14,054 nucleotides of DNA from Candidatus Woesearchaeota archaeon CG07_land_8_20_14_0_80_44_23. Its GTDB lineage: Archaea; Nanobdellota; Nanobdellia; Woesearchaeales; 0-14-0-80-44-23. Positions 1-6,537 of this stretch are shown here, in pieces (within the stretch, counting starts at the first letter, position 1; each line of letters begins with the position of its first letter). The notes under the pieces are model-generated. The model made no database searches. It was given only the letters and a program-made list of their open reading frames with translations, and was not told where the DNA came from. The stretch is taken from NCBI GenBank assembly GCA_002779235.1, contig PEXD01000053.1, positions 1 through 14,054 of the forward strand, in the 5' to 3' direction. The translations under genes and the position numbers were made by a program.

Positions 1-37
1 TTGCTACAACAAACATCATTAACCAATAATTTTTCAT
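1..37 (-). CDS. 5' end of a gene with signal-peptide-like start (partial)
   Basis: An ATG at 37 reads MKNYWLMMFVVA off the left window edge. One lysine followed by a hydrophobic run is what the start of a signal peptide or first membrane segment looks like. The minus-strand TATA element at 61-68 is centred about 26 bases before this ATG, as expected for a leaderless archaeal mRNA. A GGGGGTAAGG run just upstream could instead act as a weak ribosome binding site. Another ATG at 53, in a different frame, reads a polar peptide and is less likely. Only 12 codons are visible, so no function can be given. Confidence 0.55.
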   Translation of the reverse strand, partial: MKNYWLMMFVVA

Positions 38-57
38 TTTTCCTTACCCCCATTTTG

Positions 58-72
58 TTTATATAAATATCA
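58..72 (-). promoter_or_regulatory. TATA box for the gene starting at 37
   Basis: On the minus strand this reads TGATATTTATATAAA. Its centre lies 26-27 bases from the ATG at 37, the standard archaeal TATA-to-start-site distance, so transcription would begin at or next to the start codon. Confidence 0.5.
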
Positions 73-101
73 AAGCGGCGCAAAACGCGAGTTTTCCGCT
101 T
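73..101. other. Hairpin with GNRA-type loop between two tandem promoters
   Basis: On the plus strand AAGCGG + AAAAC (73-78 and 82-86) pairs with GTTTT + CCGCTT (91-101). This gives an 11-bp stem interrupted by one 3-base bulge (CGC, 79-81) and closed by the tetraloop GCGA. It lies between the two minus-strand TATA elements, about where a transcript from the upstream one would begin. It could be an operator or a structured leader. No T-run follows it, so it does not look like a terminator. Confidence 0.45.
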
Positions 102-121
102 CTACTGTGTAACCGTCTCGC

Positions 122-137
122 ATATATAAATCTTTCG
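122..137 (-). promoter_or_regulatory. Second, upstream BRE/TATA promoter
   Basis: On the minus strand this reads CGAAAGATTTATATAT: a BRE-like CGAAAG followed by TTTATATAT. It is almost identical to the element at 5277-5292 before the membrane-protein gene. The start site would be near 98-100, giving a leader of about 60 bases that contains the hairpin at 73-101. It may be an alternative promoter for the gene starting at 37. Confidence 0.45.
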
Positions 138-183
138 ATTTTTTTGTTATGCTTGAGTGGTTACAAAACTGCTCTGTTGGGAA

Positions 184-3100
184 TCACACCCTGCAGTAAT
201 CAGGGCATTTCCCGCAGCTCCTGCTCACTGTAATCTCTCTGTATTTCACGCGCCTGTAGTCGTCGTTTATTGTGAACCTCACATCGTAGGTTCCCTCAGG
301 AGTTTCATCAGGTATTCTCATAATGAGGAGCTGTGAAATATCATCCCTTGAATTCACGTCGATGGGCCCGATTCTGGACCTGAGCCCGAGGTCAGGTATG
401 ACTGCTGTTATTGTTATGCTGCCATCCTTATAGCTGTAATATCCAACCTGGACTGAAGCCATGAGCTCCCCGCCGGGCTGGACGCAGTCATCATTTATTA
501 TCCTTAATGAATCAATATTAATTTGGGTTTCTGGGAGGGTGCATCCTGTCCAAGCACCCCACCTGAAGTTGGACATGCATGTCCTCTCATCCTTTCCGGA
601 ATAGCCGTCTGTTGTGCAGTCGCGCTCTTCCCTTGTTCCAGGGTAGCACTCTCCTTCACCAGTGCAGTTTCCCCAGGGCTGCCAGGAGCATGAATCGCTG
701 CAGCTCCTGGTTTTAGTGCCTGTAAGCATGAAGCCGCATCTTTCAGCTGCTATTGAACCTGCTGCGCACACGCCCTCATTAGAGCATGCGCTCCAGTTGC
801 CCCACTGATAATTACTTTTGCAGATGCGCTGGCTTGTGCCGCAGTTTCCGCAGGTTTTATTTTCAACTGTTCCTGCAGCGCACTCTCCCTCATCAGTACA
901 ATTGCTCCATTCACTCCATGAGCAGGAGGCAGTGCATGCCCTTATCTGGTAGCCGCCTAATCCGCAGCTCCTGTTGTCTGTTTCTCCAATAGTGCATGAT
1001 GCATTGCACCCTGACTTGTCGCAGGTTGAAGTCACAGCCAAAGAGCCCTGAGTGCATGAATCAGTCGCCTCACTGCACGAAGATATAAATGAAGAGCGAT
1101 AATCCCAAGTCAATGGATTTCCATCAGGAACATTATTGCATGTTGAAACCCCTGCTATGTTGAATGCAGAGCAGTCAACAGGAGTCCCAGCAACGCAGCT
1201 GCCGGCTGAGCAGGACTCAACACCATTGCAGAAAAGCCCATCATTGCAGTTTCTTACAAGAACAGGGGTCCCTGATGCGCACCTGTTTAAGATGCAGACG
1301 CCGCTTGAGTGGAAAACTGAGCTTTCACTGCAGAAATCATAATCAAGATTGCTGCAATCAGAATTGACACTGCATTCGCCGCATCTTGAATCATTTCTGA
1401 TTACAACAGGCGCACCGCATGCACTATTTGTGCAGGTGCAGCCTCCTATGCATGAATTCGCAACATCTGAATAATCATAATAATCCCTCCCAACGCAGCT
1501 GTCAAGATAATCGCACTCTGTAGCAGCACAAGGATGACCTGAATCGCACTCAGCACCACAATTACCAACAATGCACGAATAACTAAAAGAATCATAAGAA
1601 CAGCCGCAGGCAGAATTGCAGTTCCCATAGGAATCCCTTGAACCATAAAGCTTGCCCAAGCACTGATGATTTGACTGCAAGCAATAATTATTATTTACAG
1701 TGTTCGGAAACTCACACTGCTCACCAAAATTAATCACACCATTTCCGCACGTTGGCTGAGGAACGCACCTTGCATCATTATATATTATCTGAAAAGGCGT
1801 TGAGCTACACGAATTATGACTACAATCACAACTAGCACTACATGAATTCGCAACATCAGAATAATCATAATAATTATTCCCAACACAACCATCCTTATAA
1901 TCACAATCAGTTACAGAACAAACATGCGTTGAATCACACTCAGCACCACAATTACCAACACTGCACGAATAAGAAAATGAATCATAAGAACAGCCGCAGG
2001 CAGAATTGCAGTTTCCGTATGAATCCCTGCTGCCATATAACTTATTAGAACACTGATGATTAAACTGAGGGCAGTAATTGTTATTCACGGTATTCGGAAA
2101 CTCACACTGCTCACCAAAATTAATCACACCATTTCCGCACGTTGGCTGAGGAACACATCTTGCATCATTGTGATATATTGTCGGATTAGAACATGAGTTG
2201 GCAGTGCAGGTGCAACTTGAAGTGCATGAATTCAAAACATTGCTATAATCATAATAATCATTTCCCCTGCAGCCATCAAGATAATTACACTGCGTAGCAG
2301 GGCAGGAATGACTTGAATCGCACTCGGCACTGCATGATGAGACGCTGCATGCGCTTGAAATAAATGAGCTTCCAGCAGTGCATGAATCAGTTGCCTCACT
2401 GCATGAAGAAGTAAATGAAGCACGATAATCCCATGTTAAAGGATTGCAGTCGGGATTATTGTTGCAGTTTGCAACCCCCGCTATATTGTAGGCAGAGCAG
2501 TCAACAGCAGTGCCTGAGATGCAATACCCCAAAGAGCACGATTCTACGCCATTGCAGAAAAGCCCGTCATTGCAATTGTTAACAGTAGTTGTGGAAACAT
2601 AACAAGCTCCGAAAAAACAATAGCCATTGTCATTCTTAACAACAGAGCCTTCGCAGAAATTTCTGTCAAATGAATTGCAGTCCTGCACAAGAGAGGCTGA
2701 ACCTGAAACGCATGCATGATTCACGCAGACACCCTCAACATGAAAAACAGAATCCCCACTACAATAAGTAGAATCCAACCTATTGCAATCAGAATCTGTG
2801 TAGCACTCATAGGAAACGCATCTTGCATCATTAGGATACGCCGTATATGAAGTGCAGGAATTATGACTGCACTCGCAGCCAGAACTGCACGAATTAAAAA
2901 CATCAGAGTAATCATAATATGTGGTGCCAACGCAGCCGTCAAGATAATCGCACTGAGTTAATGAACAGGCATGCGTTGAATCGCACTCAGCACCGCAATT
3001 ACCAACACTACAAGCATAAGTAAAAGAATCATAAGAACATCCACAAACTGAGTTGCAATTCCCGTATGAATCCCTGCTACCATATAACTTATTGGAACAC

Positions 3101-4224
3101 TGATGATTAAACTGAGAGCAGTAATTATTATTCACAGTATTCGGCAACTCACACTGCTCACCAAAATTAATCACACCATTGCCACAACTAGGCGGAGAAA
3201 CACACCTAGCATCACTATAATAAATAGTAGGACTCCCACAAGCAGTGTGCGAACACTCACAACCAGAACTGCACGAATTAAAAACATCCACATAATCATA
3301 ATAATCATTCCCAACACAACCATCCTTGTAATCGCAATTAGTCATTGGGCATGCATTCATCGAATCGCACTCTGCGCCGCAATGCCCAATACTGCACGAA
3401 TAAGAAAATGAATCATAAGAGCAGCCGCAGGCAGAATTGCAGTTCCCATAGGAATCCCTTGAGCCATAAAGCCTGCCCGAGCACTGATGATTTGACTGCA
3501 AGCAGTAATTATTATTCACAGTATTCGGCAACTCACACTGCTCACCAAAATTAATCACACCATTCCCGCAAGCAGACACTGGTTTGCAACCCTCTTTGGG
3601 ATTAGCAGAATTTACCCAAGTAAAACCTGGCTTGCAAGCACTGCAATATCCTCCGGAACAAGTCATATTATATGGAGTGCAATCATAAGGAGGGGTAACA
3701 ACACAAACGCCGCTTACAAAATTACAACCTCTCATATATGCCACATTGCCCGAGCAATAACTGGAAAAAGTGCCAGAGCTATTAGTGCAGCTTGAAGGGC
3801 TAAACCTTGTAAGAAGAGAAGAGTTAGAGCCAGAACAGCTCTGAACAGGAGTGTGCTTGCAACTGCAATTACTTAAATCACAGGTATCAGCAGTATTAGA
3901 ATTAAAATCATTACAATCAGAATCAACACCACACTCAGCACCGCAATTACCAGCACTGCACGAATAAGAAAATAAATCATAAACACACTGACAAGTGGAA
4001 CTGCAGTTCCCGTATGAATCCCTGGTTCCATAAAGAGTGCCCGAGCACTGATGATTAGACTGCAAGCAGTAATTGTTGTTCTTGGTCAAAGGCAGCTCGC
4101 ACTGCTCTCCGGAATTGATAATCCCATTCCCGCAGTTTGAAGAAGCGCTCACCACAAGGGAAAGCAGTGATGAAACTGCAAGAATCAGCATCAGCATTAT
4201 CATAATTTTATAAGCGCCTTTCAT
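184..4224 (-). CDS. Giant secreted cysteine-rich modular repeat protein
   Basis: A 1346-aa exported protein of unknown function with about 160 cysteines (12%). The ATG at 4224 is chosen because AGGTGA sits 5 bases upstream; the frame also opens at a GTG at 4233. Residues 1-28 form a signal peptide ending near VSA-S. Module A (CGNGxIN-GEQC ... CGAEC, 10 Cys, like the myxococcal Cys-rich/DUF4215 CGNG motif) occurs five times, near residues 31-98, 219-286, 347-414, 696-763 and 826-893. Module B (CDYxDGC, YYDYSDV, 8 Cys) follows four of these and also occurs alone near 635-690. A NCNDGLFCNGVESC module occurs near 549 and 992. Residues 1070-1227 carry four WxxWxxC motifs resembling thrombospondin type 1. 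A beta-rich region and a final CGKCPDYC end the protein. It is probably a disulfide-stabilised surface or adhesin-like protein (inference). It is co-transcribed with the membrane protein upstream. Confidence 0.9.
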   Translation of the reverse strand: MKGAYKIMIMLMLILAVSSLLSLVVSASSNCGNGIINSGEQCELPLTKNNNYCLQSNHQCSGTLYGTRDSYGNCSSTCQCVYDLFSYSCSAGNCGAECGVDSDCNDFNSNTADTCDLSNCSCKHTPVQSCSGSNSSLLTRFSPSSCTNSSGTFSSYCSGNVAYMRGCNFVSGVCVVTPPYDCTPYNMTCSGGYCSACKPGFTWVNSANPKEGCKPVSACGNGVINFGEQCELPNTVNNNYCLQSNHQCSGRLYGSRDSYGNCNSACGCSYDSFSYSCSIGHCGAECDSMNACPMTNCDYKDGCVGNDYYDYVDVFNSCSSGCECSHTACGSPTIYYSDARCVSPPSCGNGVINFGEQCELPNTVNNNYCSQFNHQCSNKLYGSRDSYGNCNSVCGCSYDSFTYACSVGNCGAECDSTHACSLTQCDYLDGCVGTTYYDYSDVFNSCSSGCECSHNSCTSYTAYPNDARCVSYECYTDSDCNRLDSTYCSGDSVFHVEGVCVNHACVSGSASLVQDCNSFDRNFCEGSVVKNDNGYCFFGACYVSTTTVNNCNDGLFCNGVESCSLGYCISGTAVDCSAYNIAGVANCNNNPDCNPLTWDYRASFTSSCSEATDSCTAGSSFISSACSVSSCSAECDSSHSCPATQCNYLDGCRGNDYYDYSNVLNSCTSSCTCTANSCSNPTIYHNDARCVPQPTCGNGVINFGEQCEFPNTVNNNYCPQFNHQCSNKLYGSRDSYGNCNSACGCSYDSFSYSCSVGNCGAECDSTHVCSVTDCDYKDGCVGNNYYDYSDVANSCSASCDCSHNSCSSTPFQIIYNDARCVPQPTCGNGVINFGEQCEFPNTVNNNYCLQSNHQCLGKLYGSRDSYGNCNSACGCSYDSFSYSCIVGNCGAECDSGHPCAATECDYLDSCVGRDYYDYSDVANSCIGGCTCTNSACGAPVVIRNDSRCGECSVNSDCSNLDYDFCSESSVFHSSGVCILNRCASGTPVLVRNCNDGLFCNGVESCSAGSCVAGTPVDCSAFNIAGVSTCNNVPDGNPLTWDYRSSFISSCSEATDSCTQGSLAVTSTCDKSGCNASCTIGETDNRSCGLGGYQIRACTASCSWSEWSNCTDEGECAAGTVENKTCGNCGTSQRICKSNYQWGNWSACSNEGVCAAGSIAAERCGFMLTGTKTRSCSDSCSWQPWGNCTGEGECYPGTREERDCTTDGYSGKDERTCMSNFRWGAWTGCTLPETQINIDSLRIINDDCVQPGGELMASVQVGYYSYKDGSITITAVIPDLGLRSRIGPIDVNSRDDISQLLIMRIPDETPEGTYDVRFTINDDYRRVKYREITVSRSCGKCPDYCRV
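1546..4134 (-). repeat. Five in-frame copies of the CGNG/GEQC module
   Basis: The 68-residue module A recurs five times inside the Cys-rich gene, beginning at positions 4134, 3570, 3186, 2139 and 1749 and reading leftwards. The copies are conserved at DNA level as well as protein level: CTCACCAAAATTAATCACAC (plus strand) recurs exactly in copies 2-5. Copy 1 is the most diverged, with GIINSG where the others have GVINFG. Confidence 0.9.
1701..2170 (-). repeat. Near-identical direct repeats 390 bp apart
   Basis: Positions 1701-1780 and 2091-2170 match at 76 of 80 bases by direct reading. The offset is 390 bp, exactly 130 codons, so recombination between them would delete or duplicate one A+B unit without a frameshift. 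This marks copies 4 and 5 as the most recent duplication. Confidence 0.85.
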
Positions 4225-4229
4225 GATTA

Positions 4230-4235
4230 TCACCT
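4230..4235 (-). promoter_or_regulatory. Ribosome binding site deciding the Cys-rich protein start
   Basis: The minus strand reads AGGTGA, 5 bases before the ATG at 4224. It overlaps the TAG stop of the upstream gene, which suggests coupled translation. It makes the GTG at 4233 unlikely as the start. Confidence 0.75.
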
Positions 4236-5229
4236 AATAATTATGGCTGTTTGTGCAGATGTCTTCGTTGGGATGCCTTGCCTGGTAGTCCCTTGCAACA
4301 ATTTCAACAACTCTTTTCATCTCGTCAAAATAGTCCTTGTCATTATAATTAAGAGTAACCTGTTTTTTTCCAAGGTTTAAAGTGAGATAGCCAGTGCCGT
4401 CGGGGTTTTCCTGAAGTTTTACAGCATAACCCTTCTGGCTGTTGAATTCGCCATTTGCTGAATCAGCATCTACAAGCCTTTTCAGATAGCTTTTGAGTTG
4501 TGAGGAACTTTTTCCCTCATACTCTGCGCTCTTTCCAACAGCATATGTGAAAACCTGGGTCCTCGGCTGGATTCTGTAATCTCCTTCTCCTTCAATTATG
4601 GCTTTCACCAGGTCATAATTAAGTGTCTGCCCATCTTTCGGATTTGAGAATAAATTTTCAACCTTGCCTTCTGCATATTCCTTCACCTTGCTCTCAAGTT
4701 CTGAAGCATGCTCGGGAGTTATCTTCACAAAGCCGTATGAGATGGAACCATCCTTGCCTTTTATCTCATAAATCAGGTTGAAAGGCCTTCCATCATTGAC
4801 AAACCTTGCTGAAGCTGCTTCTCCATTCTCAAGTTTGCCATCATATAAAATTTGATTTATGTTAGATAATTCCTTGAAATTAGCAGTCAACTGCTTAACA
4901 TAATCTCGTGAGAGGAAGCTCTCAATTACTGGAGAGTCCCTGCTGTAAGAGTCCAGTTCTTCTGGAGAAAGCTCATTTTTTACGCTCCATCCGTTGTCAA
5001 ACTGATTAAGAGTTTGCTCGAGGGGGCTTTGCGGTGTCTGAACCTGCTGCTCTATTTTTGTCTGCTCTTGCGTGTTTTTAGAATATTTTTTTTCCATGTA
5101 TTTGTCTACAGAACATGTTCCAATCACCCCTAAGCCGAAAGCTGCAGTAAGAGCCCCTGCTATAATGCCTATTCTTATCGCCTGTTTTTGTTTACGATTT
5201 TTATGAGCAACCCAATTCATGAAACTCAT
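4234..5229 (-). CDS. Single-pass membrane protein of unknown function
   Basis: A 331-aa protein I do not recognise. The ATG at 5229 is preferred because GGGGGTG lies 6 bases upstream; the frame also opens at a GTG at 5238, inside that ribosome site. Residues 1-16 are basic, and residues 17-38 form one hydrophobic segment rich in Gly/Ala/Ile. The rest should therefore lie outside the cell (type II topology) or be anchored there. Residues 40-75 are polar, Gln-rich and linker-like, followed by a soluble mixed alpha/beta region rich in Lys and Glu. There are only two cysteines, one at the end of the membrane segment (GTCS) and one near the C-terminus, in sharp contrast to its partner. It ends where the Cys-rich gene's ribosome site begins, so the two are one transcript. 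It might help export or anchor that protein (inference only). Confidence 0.85.
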   Translation of the reverse strand: MSFMNWVAHKNRKQKQAIRIGIIAGALTAAFGLGVIGTCSVDKYMEKKYSKNTQEQTKIEQQVQTPQSPLEQTLNQFDNGWSVKNELSPEELDSYSRDSPVIESFLSRDYVKQLTANFKELSNINQILYDGKLENGEAASARFVNDGRPFNLIYEIKGKDGSISYGFVKITPEHASELESKVKEYAEGKVENLFSNPKDGQTLNYDLVKAIIEGEGDYRIQPRTQVFTYAVGKSAEYEGKSSSQLKSYLKRLVDADSANGEFNSQKGYAVKLQENPDGTGYLTLNLGKKQVTLNYNDKDYFDEMKRVVEIVARDYQARHPNEDICTNSHNY

Positions 5230-5235
5230 GAAATA

Positions 5236-5242
5236 CACCCCC
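5236..5242 (-). promoter_or_regulatory. Ribosome binding site of the membrane-protein gene
   Basis: The minus strand reads GGGGGTG, 6 bases before the ATG at 5229. It selects that ATG over the GTG at 5238, which lies within it. Confidence 0.6.
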
Positions 5243-5276
5243 GTTAGTTACCACTAAGCAATAGAAAATATCTCAA

Positions 5277-5292
5277 ATATATAAACCTTTCG
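5277..5292 (-). promoter_or_regulatory. BRE/TATA promoter of the membrane protein / Cys-rich unit
   Basis: The minus strand reads CGAAAGGTTTATATAT, a BRE-like CGAAAGG followed by TTTATATAT. A start site about 26 bases on (near 5254) gives a leader of about 25 bases that holds the GGGGGTG ribosome site. The Cys-rich gene has no separate promoter, so this one probably drives both. The rest of the divergent gap up to 5354 is AT-rich. A weak plus-strand TATA-like CATTTAAAGC at 5320-5329 may serve the reductase gene. Confidence 0.6.
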
Positions 5293-5354
5293 CTCTGTTA
5301 CTACTAAAAAGATAATATCATTTAAAGCGAAGAAAGAAGGGAAAAAATTATAAA

Positions 5355-6470
5355 ATGCAGACAAAAATGAAGGAATTGATGATAACTGTAATAGGCGCTG
5401 GCCCTTCCGGCAACTATTTTGCCTATCTCCTCTCAAAAAAGGGCTACAAGGTGCAGGTGTTCGAGGAGAACAGCAGGATTGGGGTGCCTGTGCAGTGCAC
5501 AGGGCTTATTTCAGAGGAGATAAACCGGATTGCAAGGCCTCCCAGGGAATGCATTCTCAATCGGATAAAAAAAGCGAGGATAATCTCTCCGGGAAAGGTA
5601 GAGGCGAGGGTTGAGCTGAAGGAAAACATCGTAGTGGACAGGGCTGCATTCGACCTCTCGCTCTCTGAAAAGGCAGCGCTCGAGGGCGCTGAATATTATC
5701 TCAGCACCAGGTTTGAAAAACTTGAGCGCGCAGGCCGGGGATATCTTCTCAGGATGCGGGGGAAGGGGCAGTCGACTTTCAGGTCAGATTATGTCATCGG
5801 AGCAGACGGCCCGCTTTCAACTGTTGCAAAGGAAGCGGGGATGTACGGCAACAGGAAGTTCTTCACAGGAATGCAGATAACTGCAAAATACAGCAACAGC
5901 AACGAGATTGAGTTCCACCTGCAAAAGGGAGGAATCTCCTGGATTGTCCCTATTGACGAGGAAAGCGCCAGAATTGGGGTTGCTTTTGAGAAAGATGCCA
6001 ATAAAGAATTCAATGCTTTTCTAAAAAAGGTTTTCGGGGATAAATACAGAAAGAAAGCTTCTGAAAAAAAGGTGGCCGGGCTGATTCCAAAATTTTCCCC
6101 CTTCCAAAGAGTGGAGAAGAGGAGCATATTCCTTCTCGGGGATGCTGCAACTCAGGTTAAGGCAACCACAATGGGAGGGATTGTGCCTGGCATGAAGGCA
6201 GCAGAGGCGCTTTCAGCGGCCATACAGGGCGGGGCAAGCTATACTATAAGGTATCTTGCAAAGGTCTTTCCGGACCTGTATGCATCTTTTGTCGTCAGGA
6301 GGATAATTGACAGGTGCAGTCCTGATGAGATAGACCGGCTTGTCACCCTGATGGGCGAGAAAAAAGTTAAGGACGTGCTGCTCGCAAACAGCAGGGACAG
6401 GATGCTCCCCCTAGGGCTCAAGGCAATGGCCAATGAGCCGAAACTGCTGTATTTCTTGAAGAGGATTTGA
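5355..6470 (+). CDS. Geranylgeranyl reductase family FAD protein
   Basis: A 371-aa flavoprotein of the geranylgeranyl reductase family. These enzymes saturate isoprenoid double bonds in archaeal membrane lipids or in polyprenol/dolichol carriers. Visible motifs in order: the Rossmann FAD site GAGPSG (14-19) with an acidic strand end at VFE (35-37); VQCTGLIS (46-53), the family's Cys-containing substrate-side motif; GGISWIVP, equivalent to the YxWxFP region; the DG motif DGPLS (151-155); and the second FAD contact GD (262-263) followed by a glycine-rich TMGGIVPG stretch. Three in-frame ATGs are possible: 5355, 5367 and 5379. AAGGA lies 4 bases before 5379, so the protein may be 8 residues shorter. 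Its position next to aglB allows a role in saturating the glycan lipid carrier, but a core-lipid role is equally possible from sequence alone. Confidence 0.88.
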   Translation: MQTKMKELMITVIGAGPSGNYFAYLLSKKGYKVQVFEENSRIGVPVQCTGLISEEINRIARPPRECILNRIKKARIISPGKVEARVELKENIVVDRAAFDLSLSEKAALEGAEYYLSTRFEKLERAGRGYLLRMRGKGQSTFRSDYVIGADGPLSTVAKEAGMYGNRKFFTGMQITAKYSNSNEIEFHLQKGGISWIVPIDEESARIGVAFEKDANKEFNAFLKKVFGDKYRKKASEKKVAGLIPKFSPFQRVEKRSIFLLGDAATQVKATTMGGIVPGMKAAEALSAAIQGGASYTIRYLAKVFPDLYASFVVRRIIDRCSPDEIDRLVTLMGEKKVKDVLLANSRDRMLPLGLKAMANEPKLLYFLKRI

Positions 6471-6490
6471 TGCTGAAATTTTTAATAATG

Positions 6491-6500
6491 TTTATAAATA
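6491..6500 (+). promoter_or_regulatory. TATA box of the aglB operon
   Basis: TTTATAAATA is centred about 26 bases before 6522, giving a short leader of about 16 bases that contains the GGGGTG ribosome site. It separates aglB from the reductase gene upstream. Confidence 0.6.
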
Positions 6501-6526
6501 TAATGCTGTTTTCAAAAGTATCTAGT

Positions 6527-6532
6527 GGGGTG
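6527..6532 (+). promoter_or_regulatory. Ribosome binding site of aglB
   Basis: GGGGTG lies 5 bases before the ATG at 6538. It supports translation of the whole acidic/basic N-terminal tail rather than a later start. Confidence 0.65.
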
Positions 6533-6537
6533 CTTTA

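Noticed and set aside
137..143. Run of seven T on the plus strand as a terminator
   Set aside because: The Cys-rich gene is transcribed on the minus strand, where this is an A-run. No plus-strand gene ends here.
3103..3411. 102-codon plus-strand frame inside the Cys-rich gene
   Set aside because: It is rich in Ile/Thr/Arg because it reads the Cys-rich repeats backwards. Similar short frames recur at each repeat copy, as expected for a shadow.
184..4224. The Cys-rich repeats as a CRISPR array or intergenic satellite
   Set aside because: The repeats are in frame, of variable spacing and lie within one open frame with conserved cysteine spacing, so they are coding modules.
5115..5178. Lipoprotein signal in the 331-aa membrane protein (GTCS)
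   Set aside because: The residues before the Cys (V-I-G-T) do not fit a lipobox, and the N-terminal region is long and basic. A plain membrane anchor fits better.
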